Source: Ascaphus truei
Taxonomy: Eukaryota > Chordata > Amphibia > Anura > Ascaphidae
DNA length: 64,000 bases
Assembly (NCBI GenBank): GCA_036426205.1
Contig: CM071573.1
Coordinates: 74,314,043-74,378,042 of the forward strand
Reading direction: 5' to 3'
Part shown: in pieces, positions 34,039 through 44,804 of the stretch
Layout of the letters: every line of letters starts with the position of its first letter
How positions within the stretch are numbered: the first letter of the stretch is position 1
Program-made: the position numbers and the translations under genes
The notes under the pieces: generated by a model
What the model was told of the DNA's origin: nothing
Seen by the model: the letters and a program-made list of their open reading frames with translations, nothing else
Databases searched by the model: none

Positions 34039-34460
34039 CAGCTCGGATTTGTTGGTGGTACAGAAGGAATAAAAGATGAAAATGCTCTCCACAAAAAGGC
34101 AAAATGTGTAGAAAAATAAGACGGGAAATGCAAGGTATATCCTGATTTTTTTGTAATATATATATATAGTTGTTGCTTAGACAGGGATAGGCATAGACTT
34201 CCAGCTCTCTCCAGCACTATGTGTGTCTGAGACCCAACAAACAGAAAACTGCGGAGCAACCCCCCCTCCCCTCTCCTTCTCTCTTACCACGTGATTGCAG
34301 AGACTCACCACTCAATATAGTCTTGGTGAAAACACTGAGAGATGGAGAGATGAGCGCAGATGGGGAACAGTGGAGTTCAGTTTCACAAGAACCTCTTACA
34401 ATAAGGAAGAAAAGGGGAAGAGGTGGCTCCAAGCTCCAGGGGAACCACTAACTATACATA
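34016..34460 (-). promoter_or_regulatory. GRID1: Candidate GRID1 5' UTR / promoter-proximal region
   Basis: Immediately upstream of the coding start. It contains a TA-rich stretch (about 34159-34168) and, on the minus strand, two consensus-like donor sites: G|GTGAGTCT at 34309/34308 and G|GTAAGAGA at 34288/34287. These could end a non-coding first exon spliced to an acceptor nearer the ATG, for example after the pyrimidine-rich TTATTTTTCTACACATTTTG. No CpG island is seen. The transcription start cannot be located from sequence alone. Confidence 0.35.
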
Positions 34461-36235
34461 TAGACTAGAAAGAGATGGGAAGCTCATGTGAGACTGGGGG
34501 TGGGTAGCTGATAGTTAGGGTGGTGAATCAGGGAGAGGGTCCAAAGGAAGCAGTGAGTTGATATAGAGATAATACTAAAAGAAAGGGTAGAAATGAGTAT
34601 GGAGCAATTTAATGGAAGGAGAGGGAGGGATGGACAGTACAAACTCGCAGTCCCCAGTGTCTGCATGGATTTGATGTGGTGACTTGTTTGTCAAAACACA
34701 CAGCAGTGATCTTAACCAATGTGCATGAAAGAAACCTAGTGATGTTCTGTAAAACTCTACCAGAATCAAATATATCGAGAAAACCTAGAAGACTCAGTCT
34801 TGGGGTTTGCACTTCAAGTCCTGGTTGTGAGTGACCAGAGGGAACTCAGAGGAGGTTAAAGCAGCCTGGTGAAGGAGACTCAAGTTTCTTGAAGAGCAAG
34901 TCAACAATTTGATGGTCTACATACATTTGGATTACCCCAACTGGCGGAATTATATCGTTCCAAAGGAAAGTACTGCTCCAAACGTTTGTGTTCTGGAAAT
35001 TGTCCCATGCCAAACTGTATGTATCTTGCTTCCTACAATAGAAAACATCTATTGGACTATGGAGCAGGGAGCAGGAGGAAAAGGTAAGGGGTTAAATCCC
35101 TGCTTGAATTACATGGACTGACAGTTGGGAAAAGGACAACCGGATTTGTGTAGGGTTGCGATGCAGAGGTTTCATCATCATCAAGGAGATCAGAGTTCTT
35201 GTTCGGAATTCTGGATGTTGCAGCCGACAGACTTTTGGAGAACTATCTTTCCCATGTTTGTGCATATATATAATTATCTGGGTGATCTTTATACTCGTGT
35301 CTCTAAATGGCAAAGTGATGCATATTCAGCTGGAGCTGCTATAGTAAATGTCACAACTGCAAATCTGCATTGAAATCTAATTTATACTTTAACATGAGCA
35401 TGTTGTTGCTCAGAAAACTAATTCTTTCATTAGAACAAACGCCTCAGTGATTGCAGAGCCATTCAAACGTGAGAGGCGTTTAAATCTGCTCCATCTCTAG
35501 GAATCCAAGCTCATTGAAGCTCAATTAAAAACGCATGCCACAAAACTAGGGAGTGTTCAAGATAGTGGCTGAAGTCGTGGAATCTTTGGTCTTTTTTCAC
35601 AGATTAAATGAATGATGCAGGAATGCAGGATGGAAGAGAGGGTGGATCCGTTTTCTGAGATGTAAAAACATTGGTGTATCTTTATCTCTAGAAAGATCGG
35701 TGGTATTTTTGTTTATATTCATCAATTTTTAAATATTTGCTAAATGTTATGAACTGGATTACTGGTTCTGCCCATTTCAACACAAGCTGCCAATCAGCTC
35801 AAGTAATTGCAAGGATACATGTGACTCTAATGCTGTCTCACAGCATCAACAGCAAAGACAGTAATTAATGCTTCATAATCAACATCCAGCTATGATACCC
35901 CTCATTAGTAAAATGACAACAGGCAGTTTGTGCTTGGGAAAGGCAAATGGGAACCGAAAAAAATTCTACCTCTTTAAAATAAACCATTTACCTACCACTT
36001 TCATTTGCATCCTTTGGTTTCATACATGTAACGCCCCAGTAATCAATGAAGAAAGCCTACAGAATCTAGTTAATATTTCATTCAATAGAAATACCTGATG
36101 CTGAGGATCCTTTATAAAGGCACATTGTGTGTTCTCTTACCCAAATAAAGTTTATGGGATCCATACATGCTTGATGATTAATAATGATTCATATTGATTA
36201 TGGGGTGTAGAGACAATGCCTCCCCCAATTATGTA
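34461..36235. other. GRID1 upstream DNA, unassigned
   Basis: Less repeat-laden than the flanks. Open frames lack domains. It may hold GRID1 regulatory DNA, but nothing specific can be claimed. Confidence 0.4.
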
Positions 36236-36272
36236 ACCCCTTCACTGACAGACGGGCTTGAAACGTGTTGAG
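36236..36272 (-). repeat. Isolated CGTTTC core motif
   Basis: On the minus strand, CTCAACACGTTTCAAGCCCG is followed by TCTGTCAGTGAAGG, a further variant of the core found in the palindromic modules. The element around it was not delimited. Confidence 0.45.
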
Positions 36273-37180
36273 CTGCAGTGCATTGCTGTCCCTTGTGGCA
36301 ACGAAGGGTTAAGCCTGTCCAGTGCCTGAGGGGATGTAAGGCACTGCAGGCTTATCAGGTGATAAAGTTTGCAAGGACACGATGTGCATGTAACATACAT
36401 TACTTCTTTATGTAATGCAACATCAAACATCTGGATACAACTGAAATCATTATGTTGTGAAGGTACAAAATATACACACATTTGGGCTTATTTTAATGAT
36501 GTAACTGCTGTATATAAAATGTTAGGTGTATAATTCAATGCAATGGTTAATATGTGTCTTTAATTAATTTTAAACGTCATTGTAATAAAATAATGCGTAA
36601 TTTCTGTTATGTTGCTGTTGTATCCCTCTGTGTAACACACATACTCTTAAATTGTTGAATCCTGTCAGATACTAATATGTGGAGTGAATAAATCCTTTGT
36701 CTGAATGTAGGGGTCTCATTTTCATTCATTCACATTGACAGAAAGAGAACAATCAAAAATTGCATTTCAGCTGGGACCCATTGCTCTGCGAATAACAAGA
36801 AAGGTAAAACATATAAAAGGCAACTTTATATTAGAAAAAATATATATATTTTAAGAAATATTTTTTTCTCTATTGTATTCATTTAATAGCATTGAAGTTG
36901 CCTCAATACAACACTTGATTGGGGACCACATTTAGGATAACTGCCATCATGATTCCCTGTCTACAAACAAAAACATCTCATTTTAGCATTGATGGTCCTT
37001 TTCATGCACATCATTTGTTAAAGGGCACTAACAGCACAAAAGGGTGACCACCCACTGTCAATCGACATCTAATGTGACAAATTTCTTCTGCTTAGATAAC
37101 AGCAGCCTAAATACAGTATACATTATAGGACTTCCTAATGCCTCCTAACCCTATCCAAACATCTAAACTCAACTGCTGCT
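36273..37180. other. Unassigned AT-rich sequence
   Basis: No gene or recognised repeat. Confidence 0.5.
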
Positions 37181-37936
37181 TATGGCCCGTAATTTAGTGC
37201 GCGCGCACCTGTGCGAACGCTCGTGCACGTGACGCACACTTTTTGTGTGTACGGTCCGTGCTGCTGTGAGCGACAGGCTTGGAAGGGTAATGTGTGTGTC
37301 GCTGGGTAGCTGTCTCTGTGTGTGTTTGTCACTGAGAAGCAGTCACTGTGTGTATGTGTGTGTGTCACTGGGTAACTGTGTGTGTCACTTTGAAGTGGTC
37401 TGTCTGTTTGTGTGTCACTGGGGAAGCTGTGTATGTATATGTGTGTGTGTATATTATATAATATTTAAAACATTTAAAAAAAGACACGTTGGGAGAATAA
37501 ATTATTTATTAACATTGTGCAACTTTGATAAATATATATATATATATAGACTATATTATATATTATATTATCAAAATAGGCAGATGGCACACACATAAAC
37601 TGGAAATAGGGCTTATCCCTACAAGTAATGTATAGATAGGTTCCTTACCAAGTAAATCCAGGATCCCAGATCACAGGCAAGAAGGAGACAGCACACTCAG
37701 GAGGTACAAAAAAGCATTGTATTCAGTAGAAAAACTGGCACATACACCCGACTTTTCGGTCCTTGGCATGGCCTTTCTCAAGCGAGTGCTCGGAGAGAGT
37801 CCTGTGCCAAGGACCGAAACGTCGGGTGTATGTCCAGTTTTTTTCTACTGAATACACGCTTTTTTGTACCTCCTGAGTGTGCTGTCTCCTTCTTGCCTTG
37901 TGATCTTGGGATCCTGGATTTACTCGGTAAAACCTA

Positions 37937-37976
<40 letters not shown>

Positions 37977-38207
37977 TACATACTTACACACACATGCACA
38001 CGCACACGCACACCTACATACACACACATTACAGTCTCAGCGGTAGCGCTACAAAAACATTCTTAACAGAGTCTTCCCGATCGTCCGGTTCTACGTTCAC
38101 TGCCGTGCGCGCACGGCCCTGGTATTGGATGGCTGGCTATCCACAGCAAACTATAAGTGCCGCACGCACACGGCGGAGCAAGCGCACCCACTATATTACG
38201 GGCCTAT
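37181..38207. mobile_element. 1.0-kb TIR element with 3-bp TSD, containing a palindrome
   Basis: Element 37184-38204. Left GGCCCGTAATTTAGTGCGCG and the reverse complement of the right end, GGCCCGTAATATAGTGGGTGCG, form TIRs, with TAT on both sides (37181-37183, 38205-38207). A 3-bp duplication and short GC-rich TIRs suggest PIF/Harbinger, though TWA is more usual. The interior is GT-rich and (TA)n/(CA)n-rich and includes the palindrome at 37631-37945. No transposase. Confidence 0.72.
37631..37945. repeat. Palindrome with ~140-bp arms and CGTTTCGG-type core
   Basis: The left arm (TAGATAGGTTCCTTACC...CAAGAAGGAGACAGCACACTC...GTCCTTGGCA, 37631-37771) is the reverse complement of the right arm (TGCCAAGGACCGAAACGTCG...GAGTGTGCTGTCTCC...AAACCTATCTA, about 37805-37945). 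Arms are ~90% identical by eye. The ~35-bp centre includes CCTTTCTCAAGCGAGTGC. A (TA)n/(CA)n tract follows the right arm. Confidence 0.92.
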
Positions 38208-38647
38208 TATTTGGGGCTGAAGAACAGCAGGGACAGGCCGCACCACCCTGAGAATGTCCTACAGATTTTGGATACAAAACTTCTATTTCCTGTGTCCATA
38301 CTAAAGAGAGACTAGTGAGGCCTATGTTATTAAAGCTACATTATCTAAAAATGATACATCACTAAGTACGCTTGTTCTCCATTTGTTAATGTGGGATTTC
38401 TTTATAGTAGAATTTTAAATATCCTCTTGTATGTCTTTGCAGCAGGCGGTAAAACCACAACTAACAGCAAAAATTACCTCAAACCTCTAAAAACATCAAA
38501 ATGTATAGATTATACCTCATAAAACAGTAAGAAACAGTAACTGAAAAACACCAGTCATATTCCATCGATTAAAATAAAATATTGTTGGATCTTCATATCC
38601 TTATTGAGGGATTCTCCTTTCCTTTGCTCATGTTTTGTTATTGAAGG
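38208..38647. other. Unassigned sequence
   Basis: No gene or recognised repeat. Confidence 0.5.
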
Positions 38648-38892
38648 ATCGGCTCAGAGAGTAAAGACTCTGGCACAGAGTTTGAAGCCGGGGAACCTGG
38701 TTCAATACCCAGTCTTGTACTCCTTGTGACCTTGGGCAAGTCACTTTATCTCCCTGTGCATCAGGCACCAAAAGCATAGATTGAAAACTCTCTGGGGCAG
38801 GGACGGTGTCTGCAAAATGTCTCTGTAAAGTGCTACGTAAAACTAGCAGTGCTATACAAGAACATGCTATTATTATTATTATTATTATTATA
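38648..38892 (+). mobile_element. CORE-SINE (MIR-like), tRNA-derived head
   Basis: The head GGCTCAGAGAGTAAAGAC resembles a tRNA A box, and GGTTCAATACC at 38699-38709 is a B box. The core TGTGACCTTGGGCAAGTCAC with TCCCTGTGCATCAG matches the MIR/CORE consensus. The 3' part (GGGGCAGGGACGGTGTCTGC, GTAAAGTGCTACGT, GCAGTGCTATACAAGAA) is the L2/CR1-like tail that recruits LINE machinery, ending in (ATT)n. It is the best-preserved SINE in the window. Confidence 0.92.
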
Positions 38893-39684
38893 TGAAACTT
38901 GTCATCACGGGTACAACAAAATAAATGGTAAATAATACAGAATTCTCTGTGGTAGTAAAACATTTCCCATAACCTGCTGAAATAAGGAGTTGTTTGCTGC
39001 TATTCCATACAGAGTGCCTTACAATTATATATCAGAGACATTCATACCATTGAAATAGGTGGAATTCTGCTATCACATATTTGTAGCTCTTATCTACATA
39101 GCAGCTTTGAAAGACAAGAATCCATAAAGGAATAGCAATATAATTACCCTTTTAAAACTTGGGCAGCTGAAGGATATAAAAAATGAGATAAAAAGATATT
39201 CCCAAACTCATAGTGAGCATGAGGAAGGAACCATACGTATAATCTTGTTTATTTAACATCCACTGCTTTCCCACCACACACTGCCTCTCCCAGATGTAGT
39301 ACAGACTGTTTTAATATTGCTCCGTTATCATTAAATAGAGAGATGTTACGTTCTCCAGAACTGTTTTTTCTAGGTATGTTGCATTTGCAAACACACCAGC
39401 CACGCACAGTTTGAAGGAATTGAGCAAAAACCTTGTTTACAGAGAAAAGGAATATGAGTAGACATCAGAACGTAAAGGTGTTCAATGGTTCCATCTTCAA
39501 TTACCAACTTAGCAACAACAAGGAGTCTCTCAGCTGAAGAATAATAACCTCTCAAAAACACCAGCGGCTTTTTCTTAGGTCCTATTGATAAATCAAAATG
39601 TGCTCATGTAGAAATGCCAGTAAGCCGTCCTTCAGACAATGGGTAGGGGTTTATTACAATGTGGTTATAGCACATACTGTAAAC
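38893..39684. other. Unassigned sequence
   Basis: No gene or recognised repeat. Confidence 0.5.
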
Positions 39685-39777
39685 CAGGGATGTGATCTCC
39701 GGTCCTCAAGCCCCCCAAACAGGTCAGATTTTCAGGATCCCAGCTTCAGCACAGGTGGCTCAATCAGAGGCTCAATC
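39685..39777. mobile_element. hAT MITE, copy H5 (left half)
   Basis: CAGGGATGTGATCTCCGGTCC, CAAACAGGTCAG and CTTCAGCACAGGTGGCTCAA are present; the mirrored half is missing where the CR1 fragment begins. Confidence 0.8.
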
Positions 39778-39780
39778 GAA

Positions 39781-40216
39781 GATATTTGAAGATCTGTATT
39801 GTATCTGCCATCACAGTCTCCATGGGTAATGAATTCCACATTTTAACAGCCCTTACTTTCCCTTTGTTGCTGGTGAAATCTCCTTTCCTCCAACTTTAAG
39901 GGATGACCCTGTGTCATTTGTACTGCCCTTGAGATGAATAGTTCTTTTGAAAGCTTCTTGCATTGACCCTGAATATATTTGTCTACAGTTATCATATCCC
40001 CTCTTAGGCTCCTCTCTCCAATGTAACACAATCTAATTTAGCTAGTCTCTCCTCATGTCAGATTCTCCATCCCCTTTATTAATTTGGGGTCTCTTCACTT
40101 TTTCTAGTTCCAGAATGTATTTTATATGGAGTTGCGTCCCAAGTGGTTCTCCATACTCAAGGTGGCAACGTTCTGCTTACTTCCCTTTCATCCATACCCC
40201 GTTTAATGCAAGATAC
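39781..40216 (-). mobile_element. CR1-clade LINE fragment, ORF2 C-terminus
   Basis: The minus-strand frame at 40031-39843 reads ERSLRGDMITVDKYIQGQ, LSKELFISRAVQMTQGHPL and LEERRFHQQQR, the conserved C-terminal end of CR1 ORF2. Upstream (40210-40040) decayed pieces include DERE, LEYGEPLG, LEKVKR-like and NLT(C)EERLAKL. Towards 39790 the end (MWNSLPMETVMADTIQ) is present. It is the same family as the pieces at 7861-8310 and 9373-11985. Confidence 0.9.
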
Positions 40217-40982
40217 GATTTGACATTGCGGATATCATGAAAAAACAATCAAAACGTATTGTGTAGGGAATGATGATCACTGCCACCTCGATGCCAAAGT
40301 AAAGCTACAAGCGGTTTCTGTACAGTGTTGTTTGTTTCCATGGTTACCAATATATTTTCATTTTAAATATTGAATTTCTCAGAAACGGTTCAAGAAAATT
40401 GTCTAAAAATTTGGCACAAGTTGCAAAACAACACATTTAATGCTTTGTATTAAGAATCCGGTCGATAAGATGTACCGTTGAATAATTTTGTTTATCACTT
40501 AATAAAAAAACAAATAAATCATTCCAAGATGGGAGCTGCACTGATTTGGTTGAAACGTCTGGCAGATCTAAGTTAGGATGACAGAAAGGTGCCAACAACA
40601 TTTCATTAGAATCGGTCAAGGCTTTTGGCCTGTGGAGAGAGAACAAACAAGCACACCAAAAGTGGCCACGAAGCCTAGTTGAAGCTTTCACTTCACTAGC
40701 TCATCAAACACAAGTGCATGTCCTCTTAGTTACCTGCTTAAAACATGTTTCCATACACATTGGGAGGTTTTGTTATCCATTTTTATCATTCTTGAATACT
40801 TTACTGTTACAATCATAGAGAAAGTTTTATGTGCCATATTTTATCCTAAAACGATTGACTAGTAAAACATTCCATCTTTGACAACTCCCCTGATCTCTGC
40901 CATTTTGGAATAGTTGGAGGATTTTAAAGTTAACCTATTGAACCAGTAGCTAAAGCACTATTGCATCTTCAATTATAAACTG
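40217..40982. other. Unassigned sequence
   Basis: No gene or recognised repeat. Confidence 0.5.
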
Positions 40983-41259
40983 TTAGGCGTCGTCCTGGGT
41001 GGCGCTGAGCGGGCGGGCGCGCTCACGCTGGCCGCGATGAAACACATTGCGGCAATGTGTGTGGCCAGCACCTGCGCCCGCTCGGCGCTCAGAGCAAGCA
41101 AATTTCAATTTGCTGCTCGCAAGCGTGTCACGTGAGCGGTTCGCCCAATGAGGGTGAACCAGCTCTGTGACGTCATGGCCGCGCCCCCAGTCGAGCGTGC
41201 GCCTAGCCAGCCAGCGCGCCCGTTCCCTGCCTGACCGAGGCCCTAGTGTACCCCTCAGA
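40983..41259. mobile_element. GC-rich MITE (Harbinger-like)
   Basis: An abrupt GC- and CpG-rich island. Left GGCGTCGTCCTGGGTGG and the reverse complement of the right end, GGCCTCGGTCAGGCAGGG, are imperfect TIRs. It contains an internal hairpin ACACATTGC..GCAATGTGT and a TGACGTCA site. It resembles 17906-18227 in composition and end type. Flanks TTA and CTA give weak TSD support. Confidence 0.5.
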
Positions 41260-42239
41260 GTGAGGCGTTTGGACCTAGACCTGTAAAAATTAAACCATAA
41301 TAAAGCTGTATAATATTGCAGTATTTTCACATCACATTAAATTGCCTGTTATCGGACCCGTGGCAGAGACAAATAGTGTAGATGCGTTCCAATTTTTCAT
41401 TACTTTGCTGTTAGGATGATTCCAAAAATAGATTTTTAATACTAGTTTTCTATATATTTACACTAAAAATATACTTACTGGGTTTAATTCAAACTCCATT
41501 CTATCAAGAGAAGCAACATCAATTGCTTTAAGGAGCAATATAGAAAGAAAAAAAATCATATTTTGTACGGTTTATAATAAAAGAGCTATTATTGAAGGTA
41601 GGGCTATTAGCTTTTCAATGCAAGACAAAAAAAACCACCAGCATATACCAGGGAATATGCAATATTTGCACTTAAGCATTTGTCATCCGCAAAAGCAGTA
41701 TTAGGAAAGATTTGGAATGAGAAAATTCAGTGCAGGAAAATTACACAATGAACTATATAATCAGTGTAGAAAAGTAAATGTTAGTTACAAATATAATCTC
41801 TCCCTCTTCTCTCTTCTCTCTCTCTCTGTGATATGTATTCTGCGTGTGGGCATAGTGCTTTATGAATGTTGTAATATAGGATAGCCCTATCATCTGAACA
41901 GTCCACAATTTGAGATGTAATTGCCAAAGGACATTAAGTGAAAAATAACTTGATTATAATTCAAGCATCCATGAGGTGTCTGTATTTATATGCTGCCACC
42001 ATGACTTCAAAGCACTCATCACATTGCTTTGTATAAATATTATTTTCCCATACAGATACAAAGCATTTAAAATAATTATATCCAAGCAGCAATTTTCTCA
42101 TTGCATTTGGACAGTGGTAATGTCCCCGGCTGAAGATTTGACAACCCACTGCCTGTTGCTAGTAATCATTTATAAGTCCCTTTATCTTCCTCCTGGTTTA
42201 GCAACATATACTGCCCAGACATGACAGATAATAGTGTAC
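41260..42239. other. Unassigned AT-rich sequence
   Basis: A CT-rich run at 41803-41826. No gene or recognised repeat. Confidence 0.5.
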
Positions 42240-42476
42240 CAAAGGGGTTCACAACTCCAATCCTCAAGTCCCCCCCCCCCCACTCCCCTACCCCCGAACC
42301 GGTCAAATTTTAAGGTTATCCCTGCTTCAGCACAGATGGCTCAATCAGCGGCTCCCTGCTTCTTCGACTGAGCCACTGATTAAGCCACCCGTGCTGAAGC
42401 TGGGATATCCTTAAAACCGAACCTGTTGGGGGGGGGGGGGGGGGAAGGTATTGAGGCCTGGAGTTGAGAACCTCTG
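42240..42476. mobile_element. hAT MITE, copy H6, with expanded C- and G-runs
   Basis: CAAAGGGGTTCACAACTCCAA, GCTTCAGCACAGATGGCTCA, then CCGTGCTGAAGCTGGGATATC and GGAGTTGAGAACCTCTG. A C-run at 42269-42280 and an 18-base G-run at 42427-42444 lie at mirrored positions, so the runs grew at the same site of each arm. Confidence 0.88.
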
Positions 42477-43494
42477 GGGCACGATATGATAATAGTATAG
42501 TTAAATGACAATTTCCAAGTACAAGGTAAAACAATAAAACACAAGTAATCCTGACTAACCTTACTGTGTGTTCTGCTTTCCTAGCCAGTTATCCAAGGGA
42601 AGGATGTTTGGCCTGAACACCTTGCTTTCATTGCAATACGTTCCCGGAGCTGCTGATAGTAAAAAGGTTCGTCTAAGAGCAACTGGTTTAAAAAAAAAAA
42701 AAAAACATGTTATGCAGCTAAATAGGTCTTATTGCTTATTTATCTTCTCTACAAACGCTGCCACTACAGATTTTCCTGAGGCATTTTATAATCTGTAATA
42801 GAATCCTTTGTCCTCTGAAGGTACTTAATCAGGGGGGAGAAAATGTACCCTTTCTGAATATCAAAGTATTTGCACTATCAATACACAGTCTATTTCTGAT
42901 GTGTGTAAAAAAATGAGCCTTAATTAATGTAGTCTGTTGGAGCATTGCTAAGTAAACCAGCAAGATTGGAAGTCAGATAGGTTAGAGATCAACCTGTAAT
43001 ATACCCATCAATACTCGCTTGGGTTTCATAGCAATTAATCCTCCTATTGATACCTGCAAAAACCTGTAATGAAATGATTGAATGTGCTTCCCGGGAATTA
43101 CGACGTTCCCTTATCGCTGAAGTGATGCATTTGCTGAATAGGTATCCGTAGTAATCTTCGAAAAAATGAAATCTATTTATAAACAACTGTGTTTCCTATT
43201 GTTTCCCTAAGGATTTAGGCCCATAAGTTATTCACAGCCCAACCAAGGGGGCCGTAAGTTCCACCATGGCTTATCTATCTACTATCTATTTATTGATGGG
43301 CAGTGTTACCACACTAAACGCAAACATACCCATTAAAACTTCTTAACTACCTTTTGACCTACCTAGTCTGCCCTTTTCAATACCATGGATCTTACTTAAT
43401 CTTAACTTCTTGTGCAGTAATTATGGAAACTGCAGTGTTCCACTATTCCTATTTCAAGCACACTACTATTCTTATATATATGATTCTGATAGGC
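42477..43494. other. Unassigned sequence
   Basis: No gene or recognised repeat. Confidence 0.5.
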
Positions 43495-43757
43495 CCAGGC
43501 CTAAGGTGGCAAAATTTGGGGGCGGCACGTGCAATTGGCACCTGTCAGCCATTTGTGCGCATGCGCGATTGCACCGGTCACTCATGCGCAACTGGTAAGC
43601 GCCGATTACACATGCGCAGGTCGCCTGCGCCAATCACACATGTGCGGCTGGCAACGGGACATCACATGGCATCACATTGCCATGGCAACGGGACAGCGCA
43701 GCGCTGGAGGAGGAGGGCGGCACCAGGTAAGTGCTTAAGGGCGCCATTTTTTTTTAA
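43495..43757. repeat. CpG/GC-rich block with repeated CACATGCGCA units
   Basis: Recurring GCGCATGCGCGATTG, CTCATGCGCAACTGG, ACACATGCGCAGGTC and CACATGTGCGGCTGG, then two GGCAACGGGACA copies. It looks like the GC-rich interior of a mobile element (ends not found) rather than a host CpG island. Confidence 0.5.
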
Positions 43758-43987
43758 ATCCGACACTGCTTCTAACTGTTGTTTTCAATTCTTGTAAAAA
43801 AAACTGAAATCATTCAAGCAATAAAAGAACAAAGACAACAAAATGGAAATAAAACATCATTAAAGAAGTAGCTAGTGTCAATTCGTGTCTATGTCACAGT
43901 GCCCAAGAAGAGCAGACCTGTGAGATTGTGAAAGATGTCTGCACACTTTAAGATCTTTGAAGAACTATTTTGTTGGTCCATTATATC

Positions 43988-44363
43988 TAGGGATGGGCGG
44001 AACTGTCAAAATCCATTCCCCAAATTTCCCGGGCTTTCCCTTTCAAAACCAGTTCCGCGGTGTAAAATCCGTCGACGGATTGTTCCAGTTTCAATCCGTA
44101 CAGATTAATCCAAAACCGCCATTAGGATACAATCCGGATGGATTTTTAAGAATCTAATTTGCGGATTGCACAATCCGTTGCTGGGTTGTTAAATAAACCA
44201 CACACGGATTACTAATCCGCCATGTGGATTGTCAGTGATAAAGAAAAAATCCAGAAAAGATGAATCGCCCTTTTTGAGACGGATCTGCTGAAATCCGTGG
44301 GCCAAAGGAACCGGGCAATCCGAGGCGGATCTAAATCCGATAAAAAAAGTTTGTCCATCTCTA
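43988..44363 (+). mobile_element. Copy 2 of the 'GATGGGCGGAACTGTC' repeat (full length)
   Basis: It begins TAGGGATGGGCGGAACTGTC and ends TTTGTCCATCTCTA; the ends are imperfect inverted repeats (AGAGATGGACAAA). Between them are many GGAT/ATCC blocks (AATCCG...CGGATT) in both orientations. About 376 bp. Copies 1 and 3 match its left end and, for copy 3, its right part (CAGCAGATCCGTCTCAAAAA in reverse). No transposase. Confidence 0.75.
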
Positions 44364-44804
44364 AAAAAACGTATAACAACCGATCCCATAAAGCACGTTA
44401 AATTAGCTTCTCTTAATGTTTTACTCGTCCAGTGGTAAGTTGTTCTGTTTATCTGCTTTCCTTTCTTTGTCTTCTTCACAGGAATTTTACGTTTTAGCAC
44501 TTTCTTACTGTGAAACTTTGCTGCCCATTCAGCAGATTGTCTCTCAACCTAACAAACAAACAACTTTACTTAATATAGCATTTTTCTCCCAATGGGACTC
44601 AAAGCACTTCACAATGACAGTATAGTGCGCAGGACGCAGCACATAGAGTGCAGACACAGTCCCTGCCCAAAGGAGCTTTCATTCTATGTTTTTGGTGCCT
44701 AAGACACGGGGAGATAATGTGACTTACCCAAGCTCACAAGGAGCTGACAATAGGAATAGAACTAGGTTCCCCTGACTCAAACTCAGTGTTGTTAGTTAGT
44801 CAGT

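Noticed and set aside
40983..41259. CpG island promoter
   Set aside because: Sharp GC edges, imperfect TIRs and similarity in type to 17906-18227 fit a MITE better than a host promoter; no exon nearby.
43957..44157. 66-residue frame similar to the minus-strand frame at 469-580
   Set aside because: The similarity is explained by two copies of one non-coding repeat.
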